From contig JADDPY010000457.1 of the NCBI GenBank assembly GCA_016781635.1, forward strand, positions 1-17,645: 17,645 bases of DNA, in the 5' to 3' direction. Both the position numbers and the translations under genes were made by a program. Of this stretch, positions 6,523-13,040 are shown piece by piece. Position 1 is the stretch's first letter. Each line of letters starts with the position of its first letter. The notes below the pieces were generated by a model. That model saw only the letters and a list, made by a program, of their open reading frames with translations, had not been told where the DNA came from and did no database searches. The stretch comes from Rubrobacter sp. (GTDB lineage: Bacteria; Actinomycetota; Rubrobacteria; Rubrobacterales; Rubrobacteraceae).

Positions 6523-7677
6523 CTACCGACCCTCGCTCGGCACCCACTCCCTGTCCCGCTCGCCGACGTACTCCGACTGCGGGCGGATCAAACGCCCCCG
6601 CTCGAGCTGCTCGAAGCAATGCGCCGTCCAACCGGCTACCCTCCCCACGGCGAAGGTCAGGGTGAAGAGCTCCGTCGGCAGGCCGAGGCCGTGCAGCAGG
6701 AGCGCCGTGTAGAACTCAACGTTGGTTTGCAAGTTTCGCCCGGGCTTGTGCTCTGAGAGAAGCGCTACCGCCGCCCTCTCCACCTCCAGTGCCAACTCGT
6801 AGAGCGCCTCGTCGCCGTCGGTCGCGTACAGGAGCTCCGCCGCGGTTCCGAGCACATCCGCCCGTGGGTCGCGGACCTTGTAGACGCGGTGGCCGAATCC
6901 CATTAGCCGCTCGCCGCGCTCGAGCTTCTCGCGCAGAACGGCCTCGGCTCTGCGTGCCTCCCCGATCTCGAAGACCACGTCCAGCGCCGGCCCCGGGGCC
7001 CCCCCGTGCAGCGGGCCCTTCAGCGCGCCCAGCGCGCCGACCACCGCCGAGACGAGGTCCGAACGGGTCGAAACGATGACCCTCGCGGCGAAGGTCGATG
7101 CGTTCAAACCGTGGTCGGCTACGGTGTTGAGGTACGTCTCCAGAGCTCGCACGGAGCCTTGCCCCGGAACCTCGCCGTTCAGCATGTACAGGTAGTTCGC
7201 GGCGTGCCCGAGCCGCGGGTCCGGGTCGACCGGCTCCTCCCCGTCGAGCAGCCGCCGGTACGCCGCCACGATCGTCGGGAAGCGAGCTACCACGGCGAGG
7301 GCGTCCTCCCGGGCCGTGTCCCCGTTGACGGAGGCATCCCGGTCCCGCAGGCTCGCCGTGCTAGCCGCCATTCGCAACGCGTCCATCGGCGGTGTCCCCT
7401 CGGAGGCCGCCGCCCGCAGCAGCTCCAGGGTAGCGCGCGGCAGCGGACGCCACCGCGCCAGCGCCCCCCGGAGGTCCGCAAGCTCCCGGACATCCGGCAA
7501 GGCGTCGTGCCACAGAAGGTAGACGACCTCCTCGAACGTAGCCCGGCGCGCGAGCTCCTCCACCGGGAAGCCCGCCACGATCAACTCTCCGGCCCCGCCG
7601 TCCACATGGCTCAGGCGTGTCTGGGCCGCTACCACGCCCTCCAGCCCCGGTACGAAACCATTCTCTCTGCCGCTCAT
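6523..7677 (-). CDS. Citrate synthase family enzyme (Glu at the catalytic Asp position)
   Basis: 384-aa citrate/2-methylcitrate synthase family protein, condensing an acyl-CoA with oxaloacetate at the head of the TCA or methylcitrate cycle. Active-site blocks are ADHGLNAST with His189, GPLHGGA with His224, MGFGHRVYK with His263, and NVEFYTA, where Glu321 replaces the usual catalytic Asp of NVDFYSG. The late R-V-A-G-W-T-A-H and LIRPQSEYVG segments are typical of the family. The Glu variant occurs in some actinobacterial-type enzymes, so it need not mean loss of activity. The ATG at 7675-7677 overlaps the TGA of the broken cupin gene upstream (ATGA), indicating a formerly coupled pair. Substrate choice (citrate versus methylcitrate) cannot be decided here. 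Confidence 0.92.
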   Translation of the reverse strand: MSGRENGFVPGLEGVVAAQTRLSHVDGGAGELIVAGFPVEELARRATFEEVVYLLWHDALPDVRELADLRGALARWRPLPRATLELLRAAASEGTPPMDALRMAASTASLRDRDASVNGDTAREDALAVVARFPTIVAAYRRLLDGEEPVDPDPRLGHAANYLYMLNGEVPGQGSVRALETYLNTVADHGLNASTFAARVIVSTRSDLVSAVVGALGALKGPLHGGAPGPALDVVFEIGEARRAEAVLREKLERGERLMGFGHRVYKVRDPRADVLGTAAELLYATDGDEALYELALEVERAAVALLSEHKPGRNLQTNVEFYTALLLHGLGLPTELFTLTFAVGRVAGWTAHCFEQLERGRLIRPQSEYVGERDREWVPSEGR

Positions 7678-8066
7678 GCTTCCTCCTCGTTCTCGGCTTC
7701 GGCCCGCAACTGGCCCGTGTCGTACGCGGCCAGGGCGCTCACGACCGGGATAGCGGTCGTGACGTACACGAGATCATCTCCGACACGTTCTCGATGCCCT
7801 GCACCGCTCCGGACGGGATGTAGACGGGGTTTTCTCGCTCCACCTCTCGCTCTGCATCCCCGACCTGCAGCTTTCTCCTGCCCCCCGGCATGCCGTGGAC
7901 CTGCTCCACGTTGTGGTCGTGCAGACCCTGCCTGAAACCGGGAGCGACGTGGAGCGACGTTGCTATAAGCCCTACCCCCGGTACATTGCCTTCCTGTAAA
8001 AGGATTCAGGGGGACCGGATCTTCACGCCCTCGTACCGGCGCTTCTGCCGCGTTCCGTCCGAACAT
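7674..8066 (-). pseudogene. Broken cupin-domain gene upstream of citrate synthase
   Basis: Minus-strand remains of a small single-domain cupin. One frame reads GLIATSLHVAPG, LHDHNVEQV (cupin motif 1, H-x-H-x2-E), LQVGDAEREV and ENPVYIPSGAVQGIEN (motif 2), then runs into ISCTS and a TGA at 7739-7741. The neighbouring frame takes over at about 7774-7781 with DLVYVTTAIPVVSALAAYD and ends at TGA 7674-7676, so one base is missing between them. The first frame also has a TGA at 8006-8008. The motif-2 His is Gln. A 10-bp exact tandem duplication (7941-7960) lies in the middle. The true 5' end is uncertain; ATG 8066 is in the other frame. The cupin could have been a metabolic enzyme or sensor linked to the citrate synthase. 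Confidence 0.7.
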
Positions 8067-8203
8067 CGTCCTCCGATCTCCTACGCCTCGCCCGCCTTGT
8101 TCCTAGTCTAGATCTCTGGCGTTTGTTTATCAACGTTGATACATAAATCAATATATAGTGTATGGGATCGGATAGTTTTGGGTGAAGTATCGGAGGTGCT
8201 TTG
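8067..8203. other. Divergent control region between the two citrate synthases
   Basis: The stretch separates the cupin/citrate synthase pair (-) from the HTH-citrate synthase (+). From about 8121 it turns AT-rich, in sharp contrast to the surroundings, and it contains the palindrome described separately. On the minus strand TTGATA (8133-8128) and TAGACT (8110-8105) are 17 bp apart and could form the promoter of the cupin/citrate synthase unit. On the plus strand a -10 is less clear; TATAGT at 8154-8159 and TATGGG at 8161-8166 are candidates. Confidence 0.5.
8128..8141. promoter_or_regulatory. Perfect 14-bp palindrome, candidate operator
   Basis: TATCAACGTTGATA reads identically on both strands. 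It contains TTGATA in both directions, so it overlaps likely -35 elements for both divergent transcripts. The adjacent plus-strand gene encodes a MerR-like HTH fused to citrate synthase, making it the obvious candidate binder. That link is inferred from position only. Confidence 0.6.
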
Positions 8204-9433
8204 GTGAGAGACGCTCGTTATCTGAGCGCGCGGGAAGCGGCGGGGGAGTTGGGGGTTACTCTGCCGACGTTGTACGCGTATGTGAGCCGTGGTTTGATCC
8301 GCTCGGAGAGCGCCGGCGAGGGCAGAAGGGCGCGTCGTTATCGGGCGGAGGACGTGCGGAGGCTCAAGGAGAAGGCCGAGCGGCGACGTGACCCGGACAG
8401 GGTGACGGAGGGGGCGCTGAACTGGGGGACGCCGGTGATGGAGTCCCACATCACCCTTATCTCCGAGGGCCGGCTCTACTATCGCGGCCGGGACGCCCTG
8501 AGGCTCGCGCACGAGAGCACCGTCGAGGAGGTAGCTGCCCTGATCTGGACCGGGGACCCGTCGGCGGCCCTTCGACTCTTCCCCGATGAGCCGACCCTCC
8601 TCTCTCCGCGCCTGCGTGAGGTCCATCGTAACGTAGCGGACCTCACGCCCCTGGAAGCCTTCGGCGTCCTGCTACCCCTCGCCGCCTCGGAGGACCCCGC
8701 CGCCTACGACCTGCGACCCGCCGCCGTGGCGAGGACCGGGGCACGCATCCTGCGCACCCTCGTCGCGATCGCTGCCGGGGACGGAAGCGGAGGTGCGGCG
8801 GAGATTCTGGCCGAACGCTGGGTCCCCGACGAACTGGACGCCGCGTCGACCATCGGCGCCGCGCTGGTTCTCTGCGCCGACCACGAGTTGAACGTCTCCG
8901 CCTTCACCGCCCGCTGCGTCGCGTCCTCGGGGGCGACCCCTTACGCGGCGGTCGCAGCGGGTCTCGCGGCCCTCGGCGGCACCAGACATGGCGGCCAGAC
9001 CGAGCTCGTCGAAGCTCTGCTGCGGGAGGTAGGGGGTGGGGGGGACGCAAATTTCGTACTGGCCGGTCGCCTCAGGAGGGGGGAACCCATACCGGGATTC
9101 GGGCACTCTCTCTACCCGGAGGGCGACCCGAGGGGGAGGGAGCTTCTCCGGCTCGCCGACGCAGCGCGCCCTCATTCCGTGGACGTTGCGCTCTCCCACG
9201 CCGTCCGCGACGCTGCGTGGGAGTTGATCGAGGAGCTACCTACCGTCGATCTCGGCCTCGTCACCCTCGCCCGCGCGCTCGGGTTACCCTCGGGTGCGCC
9301 CCTGGCTATTTTCGCGCTCGGCAGGACGATCGGCTGGATCGGCCACGCCATCGAGCAGTACGAAAACGGTACTCTCATCAGGCCCCGTGCCCGCTACACG
9401 GGCGAGCAACCGCCGCGAGATCCGGACGCCTAG
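8204..9433 (+). CDS. HTH-fused citrate synthase (MerR-like N-terminus)
   Basis: 409-aa fusion. Residues about 5-57 form a MerR/excisionase-type helix-turn-helix: YLSAREAAGELGVTLPTLYAYVSRGLIR, then an R-rich wing and YRAEDVRRLK. The rest is citrate synthase with DHELNVSAFTARC (His227), TRHGGQTELV (His262), PGFGHSLYPEGDPRG (His301), TVDLGL with the catalytic Asp349, and GRTIGWIGHAIEQY. His/His/Asp are all retained, although the usual GHRVYK is GHSLYP, so both DNA binding and catalysis or ligand sensing are plausible. GGAGG at 8192-8196 lies 7 bases before GTG 8204, which I prefer over TTG 8201. Its TAG shares four bases (CTAG) with the stop of the convergent CPBP gene. It is divergent from the other citrate synthase across a palindrome. 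Confidence 0.9.
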   Translation: MRDARYLSAREAAGELGVTLPTLYAYVSRGLIRSESAGEGRRARRYRAEDVRRLKEKAERRRDPDRVTEGALNWGTPVMESHITLISEGRLYYRGRDALRLAHESTVEEVAALIWTGDPSAALRLFPDEPTLLSPRLREVHRNVADLTPLEAFGVLLPLAASEDPAAYDLRPAAVARTGARILRTLVAIAAGDGSGGAAEILAERWVPDELDAASTIGAALVLCADHELNVSAFTARCVASSGATPYAAVAAGLAALGGTRHGGQTELVEALLREVGGGGDANFVLAGRLRRGEPIPGFGHSLYPEGDPRGRELLRLADAARPHSVDVALSHAVRDAAWELIEELPTVDLGLVTLARALGLPSGAPLAIFALGRTIGWIGHAIEQYENGTLIRPRARYTGEQPPRDPDA

Positions 9434-10152
9434 GTCCCCGGCGGAAGCGGGTAGAGCGCGCTCAGGGCGATGGCGAGAACGGTGAAAGAGTTAAAGGTCG
9501 CGTGTGCCACGATGGGCGGCAGTAGGCTTCCCGTCCTCCTGTAAAGGGCGCAGAGCACGACGGCCAGGGCGAAGAGGGCCGGGGCTATCACCGCCGACTG
9601 GTGGAGCGCGGCGAAGACGGACGACGACAAGAGGGCCGCCCCGAGAAACGAGAACCGGTCCACGCCTCGCGAGCTCCCGTCCCCGCCCATGGCGCGGGAG
9701 AAGAACCTGCCCAGGCGGTACAGGCCGCCGAAGATTGCGCCCCGGAAGACGAACTCCTCGACGGCGGGCCCGAAGAGCACGATCACGAGAAAAGCCGCCC
9801 CGATCGCCACGCCCGGGCTCTCCTGCACCCAACCTCTCAGGCCACCGAGCAGCGACTGCTGGGCCTCGTTCTCGGCCGAGAACCCGAGAGATTCCAACAC
9901 GATCGCGCTCAGCCCCCCGATCACCAGGCTCCCGATCACCGCTCCGAGGCCCACCAGAAACCCGATCCCGGCCCCGACGAAGAGGCCACCTCTGGGCCGC
10001 GAGACACCCAAAGACCCCAGGGAGTAGCCGGCCTTAACCCCGAGCCTGCGGGCCACGAAGACCCCTGCCCAGAACAACCCGACCGTAAGCACGATCAAGA
10101 CGACATTCTGCGCCACCACCGAGAGCAGCAGCACACCTGGCTCTTCAAGCAT
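9430..10152 (-). CDS. CPBP-family intramembrane glutamic endopeptidase
   Basis: 240-aa polytopic membrane protein of the CPBP (CAAX protease and bacteriocin-processing, Abi) family. The three hallmark motifs are present: PAVEEFVFRG with Glu132-Glu133 and Arg137, SVFAALH with Phe180 and His184, and HATFNS with His217 and Asn221. About seven hydrophobic segments surround them. Such proteases cleave membrane-embedded substrates; the target here is unknown. The frame is open further upstream into the Nudix gene, but ATG 10150-10152 has a G-rich Shine-Dalgarno-like stretch a few bases before it and overlaps the Nudix stop by 8 bp (ATGCTTGA), so the two are probably translationally coupled. Confidence 0.9.
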   Translation of the reverse strand: MLEEPGVLLLSVVAQNVVLIVLTVGLFWAGVFVARRLGVKAGYSLGSLGVSRPRGGLFVGAGIGFLVGLGAVIGSLVIGGLSAIVLESLGFSAENEAQQSLLGGLRGWVQESPGVAIGAAFLVIVLFGPAVEEFVFRGAIFGGLYRLGRFFSRAMGGDGSSRGVDRFSFLGAALLSSSVFAALHQSAVIAPALFALAVVLCALYRRTGSLLPPIVAHATFNSFTVLAIALSALYPLPPGT

Positions 10153-10633
10153 CCGCACCACCCCCCAGGTAGACCCCGTTCTCGGACGGTCCATAGAAGC
10201 CATCCTCCAGCAGCTTCTCCTTGAGATGACCCGGGAGGAGCGTGATGCTCCGCAGTTCCTCGGGACCGACCCAGCGCAACTCCCTCAACGTGGGCTCCGA
10301 GCCCGGCGCGACCTCCGGGTCGCTGCCCAGCGCCGCCTCCCCCTCCGCCTCGACTAGGGCCGTAACGTCCACCGTGTGCCGCCCCTCGCGCAGAAACTCG
10401 CTCACGTAGAGCACCCCGGTGAAACGCCCGTCGAGGCCCGTCTCCTCCGAGACCTCGCGCTCGGCACACTGGGGAATGGTCTCGCCGGGCTCCAGTCGTC
10501 CCCCCGGCAACACCCAGTAAGGCTCTCGCCCCGGCTTCTCGTGGCGCACGAGGAGCAACGCCCCGTCCCGCTCCACGACCGCCCCGACCCTTATGCCAAA
10601 ATCTATCCCGGAACTACTGCGAACCTTGCTCAT
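10145..10633 (-). CDS. Nudix (MutT-type) hydrolase
   Basis: 162-aa Nudix hydrolase, cleaving a nucleoside diphosphate linked to another moiety (X). A perfect Nudix box, G-x5-E-x7-R-E-V-S-E-E-T-G-L, spans residues 45-67 (Gly45, Glu51, Arg59-Glu60, Glu63-Glu64). The preceding REPYWVLPGG and the later LRWVGPEEL are typical. The frame could start 19 codons earlier, but a TATACT box (10647-10642) lies 8 bases upstream of the ATG at 10631-10633, so the shorter start with a leaderless transcript is preferred. The substrate (8-oxo-dGTP, ADP-ribose, NADH or other) cannot be told from the motif alone. It overlaps the CPBP protease gene downstream. Confidence 0.92.
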   Translation of the reverse strand: MSKVRSSSGIDFGIRVGAVVERDGALLLVRHEKPGREPYWVLPGGRLEPGETIPQCAEREVSEETGLDGRFTGVLYVSEFLREGRHTVDVTALVEAEGEAALGSDPEVAPGSEPTLRELRWVGPEELRSITLLPGHLKEKLLEDGFYGPSENGVYLGGGADA

Positions 10634-10641
10634 GAGACCCG

Positions 10642-10668
10642 AGTATACAACTCGCCGTCGCGTGTCCA
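10642..10668 (-). promoter_or_regulatory. Promoter of the Nudix/CPBP pair
   Basis: On the minus strand TGGACA (10668-10663, 5 of 6 to TTGACA) and TATACT (10647-10642, 5 of 6 to TATAAT) are 15 bp apart. The spacing is short, but both boxes are good. The start site would fall on or next to the ATG at 10633, predicting a leaderless message. Confidence 0.5.
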
Positions 10669-10727
10669 GGGTACGTACGCCCGGCATCATCAGGCTGGAG
10701 GCGGGTGCTCTAGGTCATGCTCTTCGT

Positions 10728-11102
10728 ATGGAAGAGGAACCAGACGGGGCTCCGCGTCGGGAGGCCGAGGTGCGTGAGCATCTGGCCAACGAACGGACCC
10801 TGCCTTCCTGGGTTAGAACCGGTGTCGGTCTTATCTCCATAGGCCTCGTCGTGGAGCGGGCCGGGGCCCTCGCTGGCACCCAGGATGCTCCGATCGGCGC
10901 CTCCGGTCTCTTCGGCGTGGCGCTCACCCTCCTGGGTTGTCTCACGCTCGTGATAGGGACGGTGCAGTTTCTCCGCAACCGATGCAGGATCATCGAGGGA
11001 GATTTCACCCCAGCGATCGCCGCTTACCTCGTGATCGTCGCCGGTAGCATGGTGCTCGCAGCCGCGTTCGTCGTCTATGTGACGCTTCAGCTATTTCCCT
11101 GA
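10728..11102 (+). CDS. DUF202 (YidH-like) membrane protein
   Basis: 124-aa protein of the DUF202 family. After a charged N-terminus comes the signature LANERTLPSWVRTGVGLISIG (19-39), close to the family's L-A-x-E-R-T-x-L-A-W-x-R-T, followed by three hydrophobic segments at about 30-44, 60-82 and 98-120. It is a small inner-membrane protein of unknown role; homologues appear next to formate dehydrogenase or transport genes in other bacteria. The frame is open 45 codons further upstream, but that part is antisense to the Nudix gene and its promoter, so ATG 10728 is preferred. It is monocistronic here, divergent from the Nudix gene and convergent with moaE. Confidence 0.85.
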   Translation: MEEEPDGAPRREAEVREHLANERTLPSWVRTGVGLISIGLVVERAGALAGTQDAPIGASGLFGVALTLLGCLTLVIGTVQFLRNRCRIIEGDFTPAIAAYLVIVAGSMVLAAAFVVYVTLQLFP

Positions 11103-11181
11103 ACAGCCGGCAACCGTTCGTCGCTACCGAGCAAGACCTTCTCTGCCCTGCGCCCAGACCCCGACGCTTCTTCCCGATTCT

Positions 11182-11207
11182 GGCGCACCGCGTCGCGGAG
11201 CCGCGCC
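11182..11207. terminator. Hairpin downstream of moaE and of the DUF202 gene
   Basis: GGCGC (11182-11186) pairs with GCGCC (11203-11207), and an inner CCGC/GCGG stem extends it. It lies 14 bases past the moaE stop on the minus strand and 80 bases past the DUF202 stop on the plus strand. There is no T-run on either side, so function as a terminator is uncertain. The rest of 11103-11220 holds nothing I recognise. Confidence 0.35.
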
Positions 11208-11220
11208 TATAAACGAATGC

Positions 11221-11670
11221 TTACCCGGTGGATATGGAGCGGGTACCCACCTGGCTTCCGACCCAGGTGTAGCCGTCCGACCAGATCTCGCGTTTCCAGA
11301 TCGGGACGATCTCCTTGATCCGCTCTATCGCGTACCGGCTCGCCTCGAACGCGGGCCCCCGCCGCGGCGATGCCACCACGATGACGACGCTAGGTTCCCC
11401 GGGGCCGACCCTGCCGAGACGATGGACGATCGAGACGTGCCCCACGTCCCAACGCTCCCGGATCTCCGCCCCGATCTGCTCCAGCTTCCGGTCGGCCATC
11501 GGACGATACGCCTCGTACTCCAGGTACTCGACCTCAGCCCCCGCGCCCTCGTCTACTCGCGTCGTCCCCACGAAAGTCGCCACCGCGCCGCAGTCCGGCC
11601 GGAACGCCCCCGAAACGAGCGCGCCGACGTCTATGGTTTCTTCTACGATCCGGAAAGATCCGCTATTCAG
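11221..11670 (-). CDS. moaE: Molybdopterin synthase catalytic subunit MoaE (CTG start?)
   Basis: Large subunit of molybdopterin synthase, which with thiocarboxylated MoaD inserts two sulfurs into cyclic pyranopterin monophosphate. From the proposed start it is 149 aa, the normal size. It shows VATFVGTTR (30-38), VHRLGRVGPGE (82-92), SPRRGPAFEASRYAIERIK (101-119) and VPIWKRE (122-128). Lys119 and Lys126 match the E. coli active-site lysines. No ATG, GTG or TTG exists in frame between the moaD stop and residue 30; the only reasonable start is CTG at 11668-11670, 2 bases after the moaD TAG and 7 bases after GGGGGG. ATA or ATC codons just downstream are less likely. Identity is strong; the start is unusual. 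Confidence 0.92.
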   Translation of the reverse strand: MNSGSFRIVEETIDVGALVSGAFRPDCGAVATFVGTTRVDEGAGAEVEYLEYEAYRPMADRKLEQIGAEIRERWDVGHVSIVHRLGRVGPGEPSVVIVVASPRRGPAFEASRYAIERIKEIVPIWKREIWSDGYTWVGSQVGTRSISTG

Positions 11671-11672
11671 GG

Positions 11673-11918
11673 CTAACCCCCCGAGACGGGCGGCAACACG
11701 GCCACCTCGTCCCCGGCATTGACCGTCTTGTAGCCCTTCGCGTACTCCCCGTTGACCGCGAAGGCCAGGGTACCGCGCATCGGCGAGAGGGCCGGGTACT
11801 TTAGCGTCAGCATGGACCACACCTCGTCCAGGGTAACGCCGTTCGCCGTGATTTCGGCCTCACGTACCCCTGCCTGGTCCGCCGCCGCCCCGAAGAGCAA
11901 GACCTTTACCTGTTCCAT
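11673..11918 (-). CDS. moaD: Molybdopterin synthase sulfur carrier subunit MoaD
   Basis: 81-aa ubiquitin-like (ThiS/MoaD) sulfur carrier. It begins MEQVKVLLFGAAADQAG, has the usual LAFAVNGEY strand (51-59) and GDEVAVLPPVSGG, and ends in the Gly80-Gly81 tail that is adenylated and converted to a thiocarboxylate by MoeB-type enzymes. The start at ATG 11916-11918 gives the standard family N-terminus. It is followed after 2 bases by moaE, so the two synthase subunits are made together. Upstream is the lipid kinase gene, with 132 bp between; that gap is open in the same frame throughout. No other molybdopterin genes are in the window. Confidence 0.93.
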   Translation of the reverse strand: MEQVKVLLFGAAADQAGVREAEITANGVTLDEVWSMLTLKYPALSPMRGTLAFAVNGEYAKGYKTVNAGDEVAVLPPVSGG

Positions 11919-12050
11919 ACCGCTGATGTTAGCACCGGGTCGGTCCTTCGTGGCCCTGCCGGCGAGCCTCTCGATGAGGAAGCGCCGGACGGTGGTGAGG
12001 AGCGGCGTGTTCGTAACGAGCGCGACCTGGGGAGGGACTTGTAAGGTGTC

Positions 12051-12965
12051 TCAGGCCGGGTCCGGGGTGTATTCGGGGCCGACGATCACCTTGAGGGCCT
12101 TGGGGAGTACCACGAACTCGGCGGGCTCGTCGCCGATGACCTCGCCGTCGGCGGTGAAGTCGAGCCCGGGACGTGTTTCTATGCGTATCTCCCTGGCCCG
12201 GGTGAAGTACACGCCTTCCTTGTCCAGGTAGTCGGACTTCGCGAGCGCCGTGGGCGTAAGGGCGAGGATCTCCGTGAGCCCGGCAGCTTCTATGACAACG
12301 ACGTCGAGGAGCCCGTCCTCCGGGTTCGCCCGCGGGGCCGCGGGCCACCCTCCGCCCGCGTAGCGACAGTTGCCGACGGCGACGTTCACCGCCCGCGTCT
12401 TCCGCTCCTCGCCGTCGAGGTACATCGTGATCTCACGGACTTCGAAGTTCCGGGCGACCTCCAGGGAAGCCCTGAGGTAGGAGAGCTTCCCCCACTTGCT
12501 CTTGAGGTCCTCGTCGTTGGCCGTGGAGATATCGGCCCCCAGGCCCCCCGTGGCCACGTTGATGAAGAACCGCTCCTCGATACCCTCGGAGCGCACCCGC
12601 GCTACGTCGAGCGTCCGAACCCGCCCCTGGCGGATGACGTCCTCCGCCGCGTCGGCATCCTCCGGGATGCAGAGCGTCGCGGCGAGGTCGTTCCCCGTCC
12701 CGGCCGGCAGGATGCCCAGGGTCACGCCCTCCGGGAACCCGGCCTTGCCCAGGCCGTTGACGACGTCGTTCACGGTCCCGTCGCCCCCGGCGACTATAAG
12801 CAGGCCCTCACGCCACTCCTCGGCCGCCCTTACCGCGTCTTCGGGACCCTCGGTCTCCACCCAGTCGAGGTCGTAGCCGTCGAACTCGGAACGTAGCTCG
12901 TCGGGATCGTACGCGCCCCCGCCCGAAGACGGGTTGATGATCACCCGCGCCTTCGTAGCCTCCAT
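12051..12965 (-). CDS. Diacylglycerol/lipid kinase (YegS/DgkB-type)
   Basis: 304-aa member of the DAGK catalytic family (YegS/Rv2252/BmrU-type lipid kinases), phosphorylating diacylglycerol or a related lipid with ATP at the membrane surface. Motifs are ARVIINPSSGGG (6-17), VAGGDGTVND (58-67) with the nucleotide-binding GGDGT, ILPAGTGNDLA (85-95) and, late in the chain, FTADGEVIGDEP. No membrane segment is seen, as usual. The frame is open 22 codons further upstream, but ATG 12963-12965 is preceded by GAAGGTGA at good spacing and matches the family start. It lies 75 bp after the unknown gene and 132 bp before moaD, all on one strand. Confidence 0.92.
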   Translation of the reverse strand: MEATKARVIINPSSGGGAYDPDELRSEFDGYDLDWVETEGPEDAVRAAEEWREGLLIVAGGDGTVNDVVNGLGKAGFPEGVTLGILPAGTGNDLAATLCIPEDADAAEDVIRQGRVRTLDVARVRSEGIEERFFINVATGGLGADISTANDEDLKSKWGKLSYLRASLEVARNFEVREITMYLDGEERKTRAVNVAVGNCRYAGGGWPAAPRANPEDGLLDVVVIEAAGLTEILALTPTALAKSDYLDKEGVYFTRAREIRIETRPGLDFTADGEVIGDEPAEFVVLPKALKVIVGPEYTPDPA

Positions 12966-13040
12966 GAACTCACCTTCCGTCGCTTCCACGTCGCCTTTGA
13001 GTCTACTCGAAAGGGGCGCGGCCTGGCACACCGAACCGTA

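Noticed and set aside
10593..10727. Upstream extension of the DUF202 gene
   Set aside because: Those codons are antisense to the Nudix gene start and its promoter; the family N-terminus fits ATG 10728.
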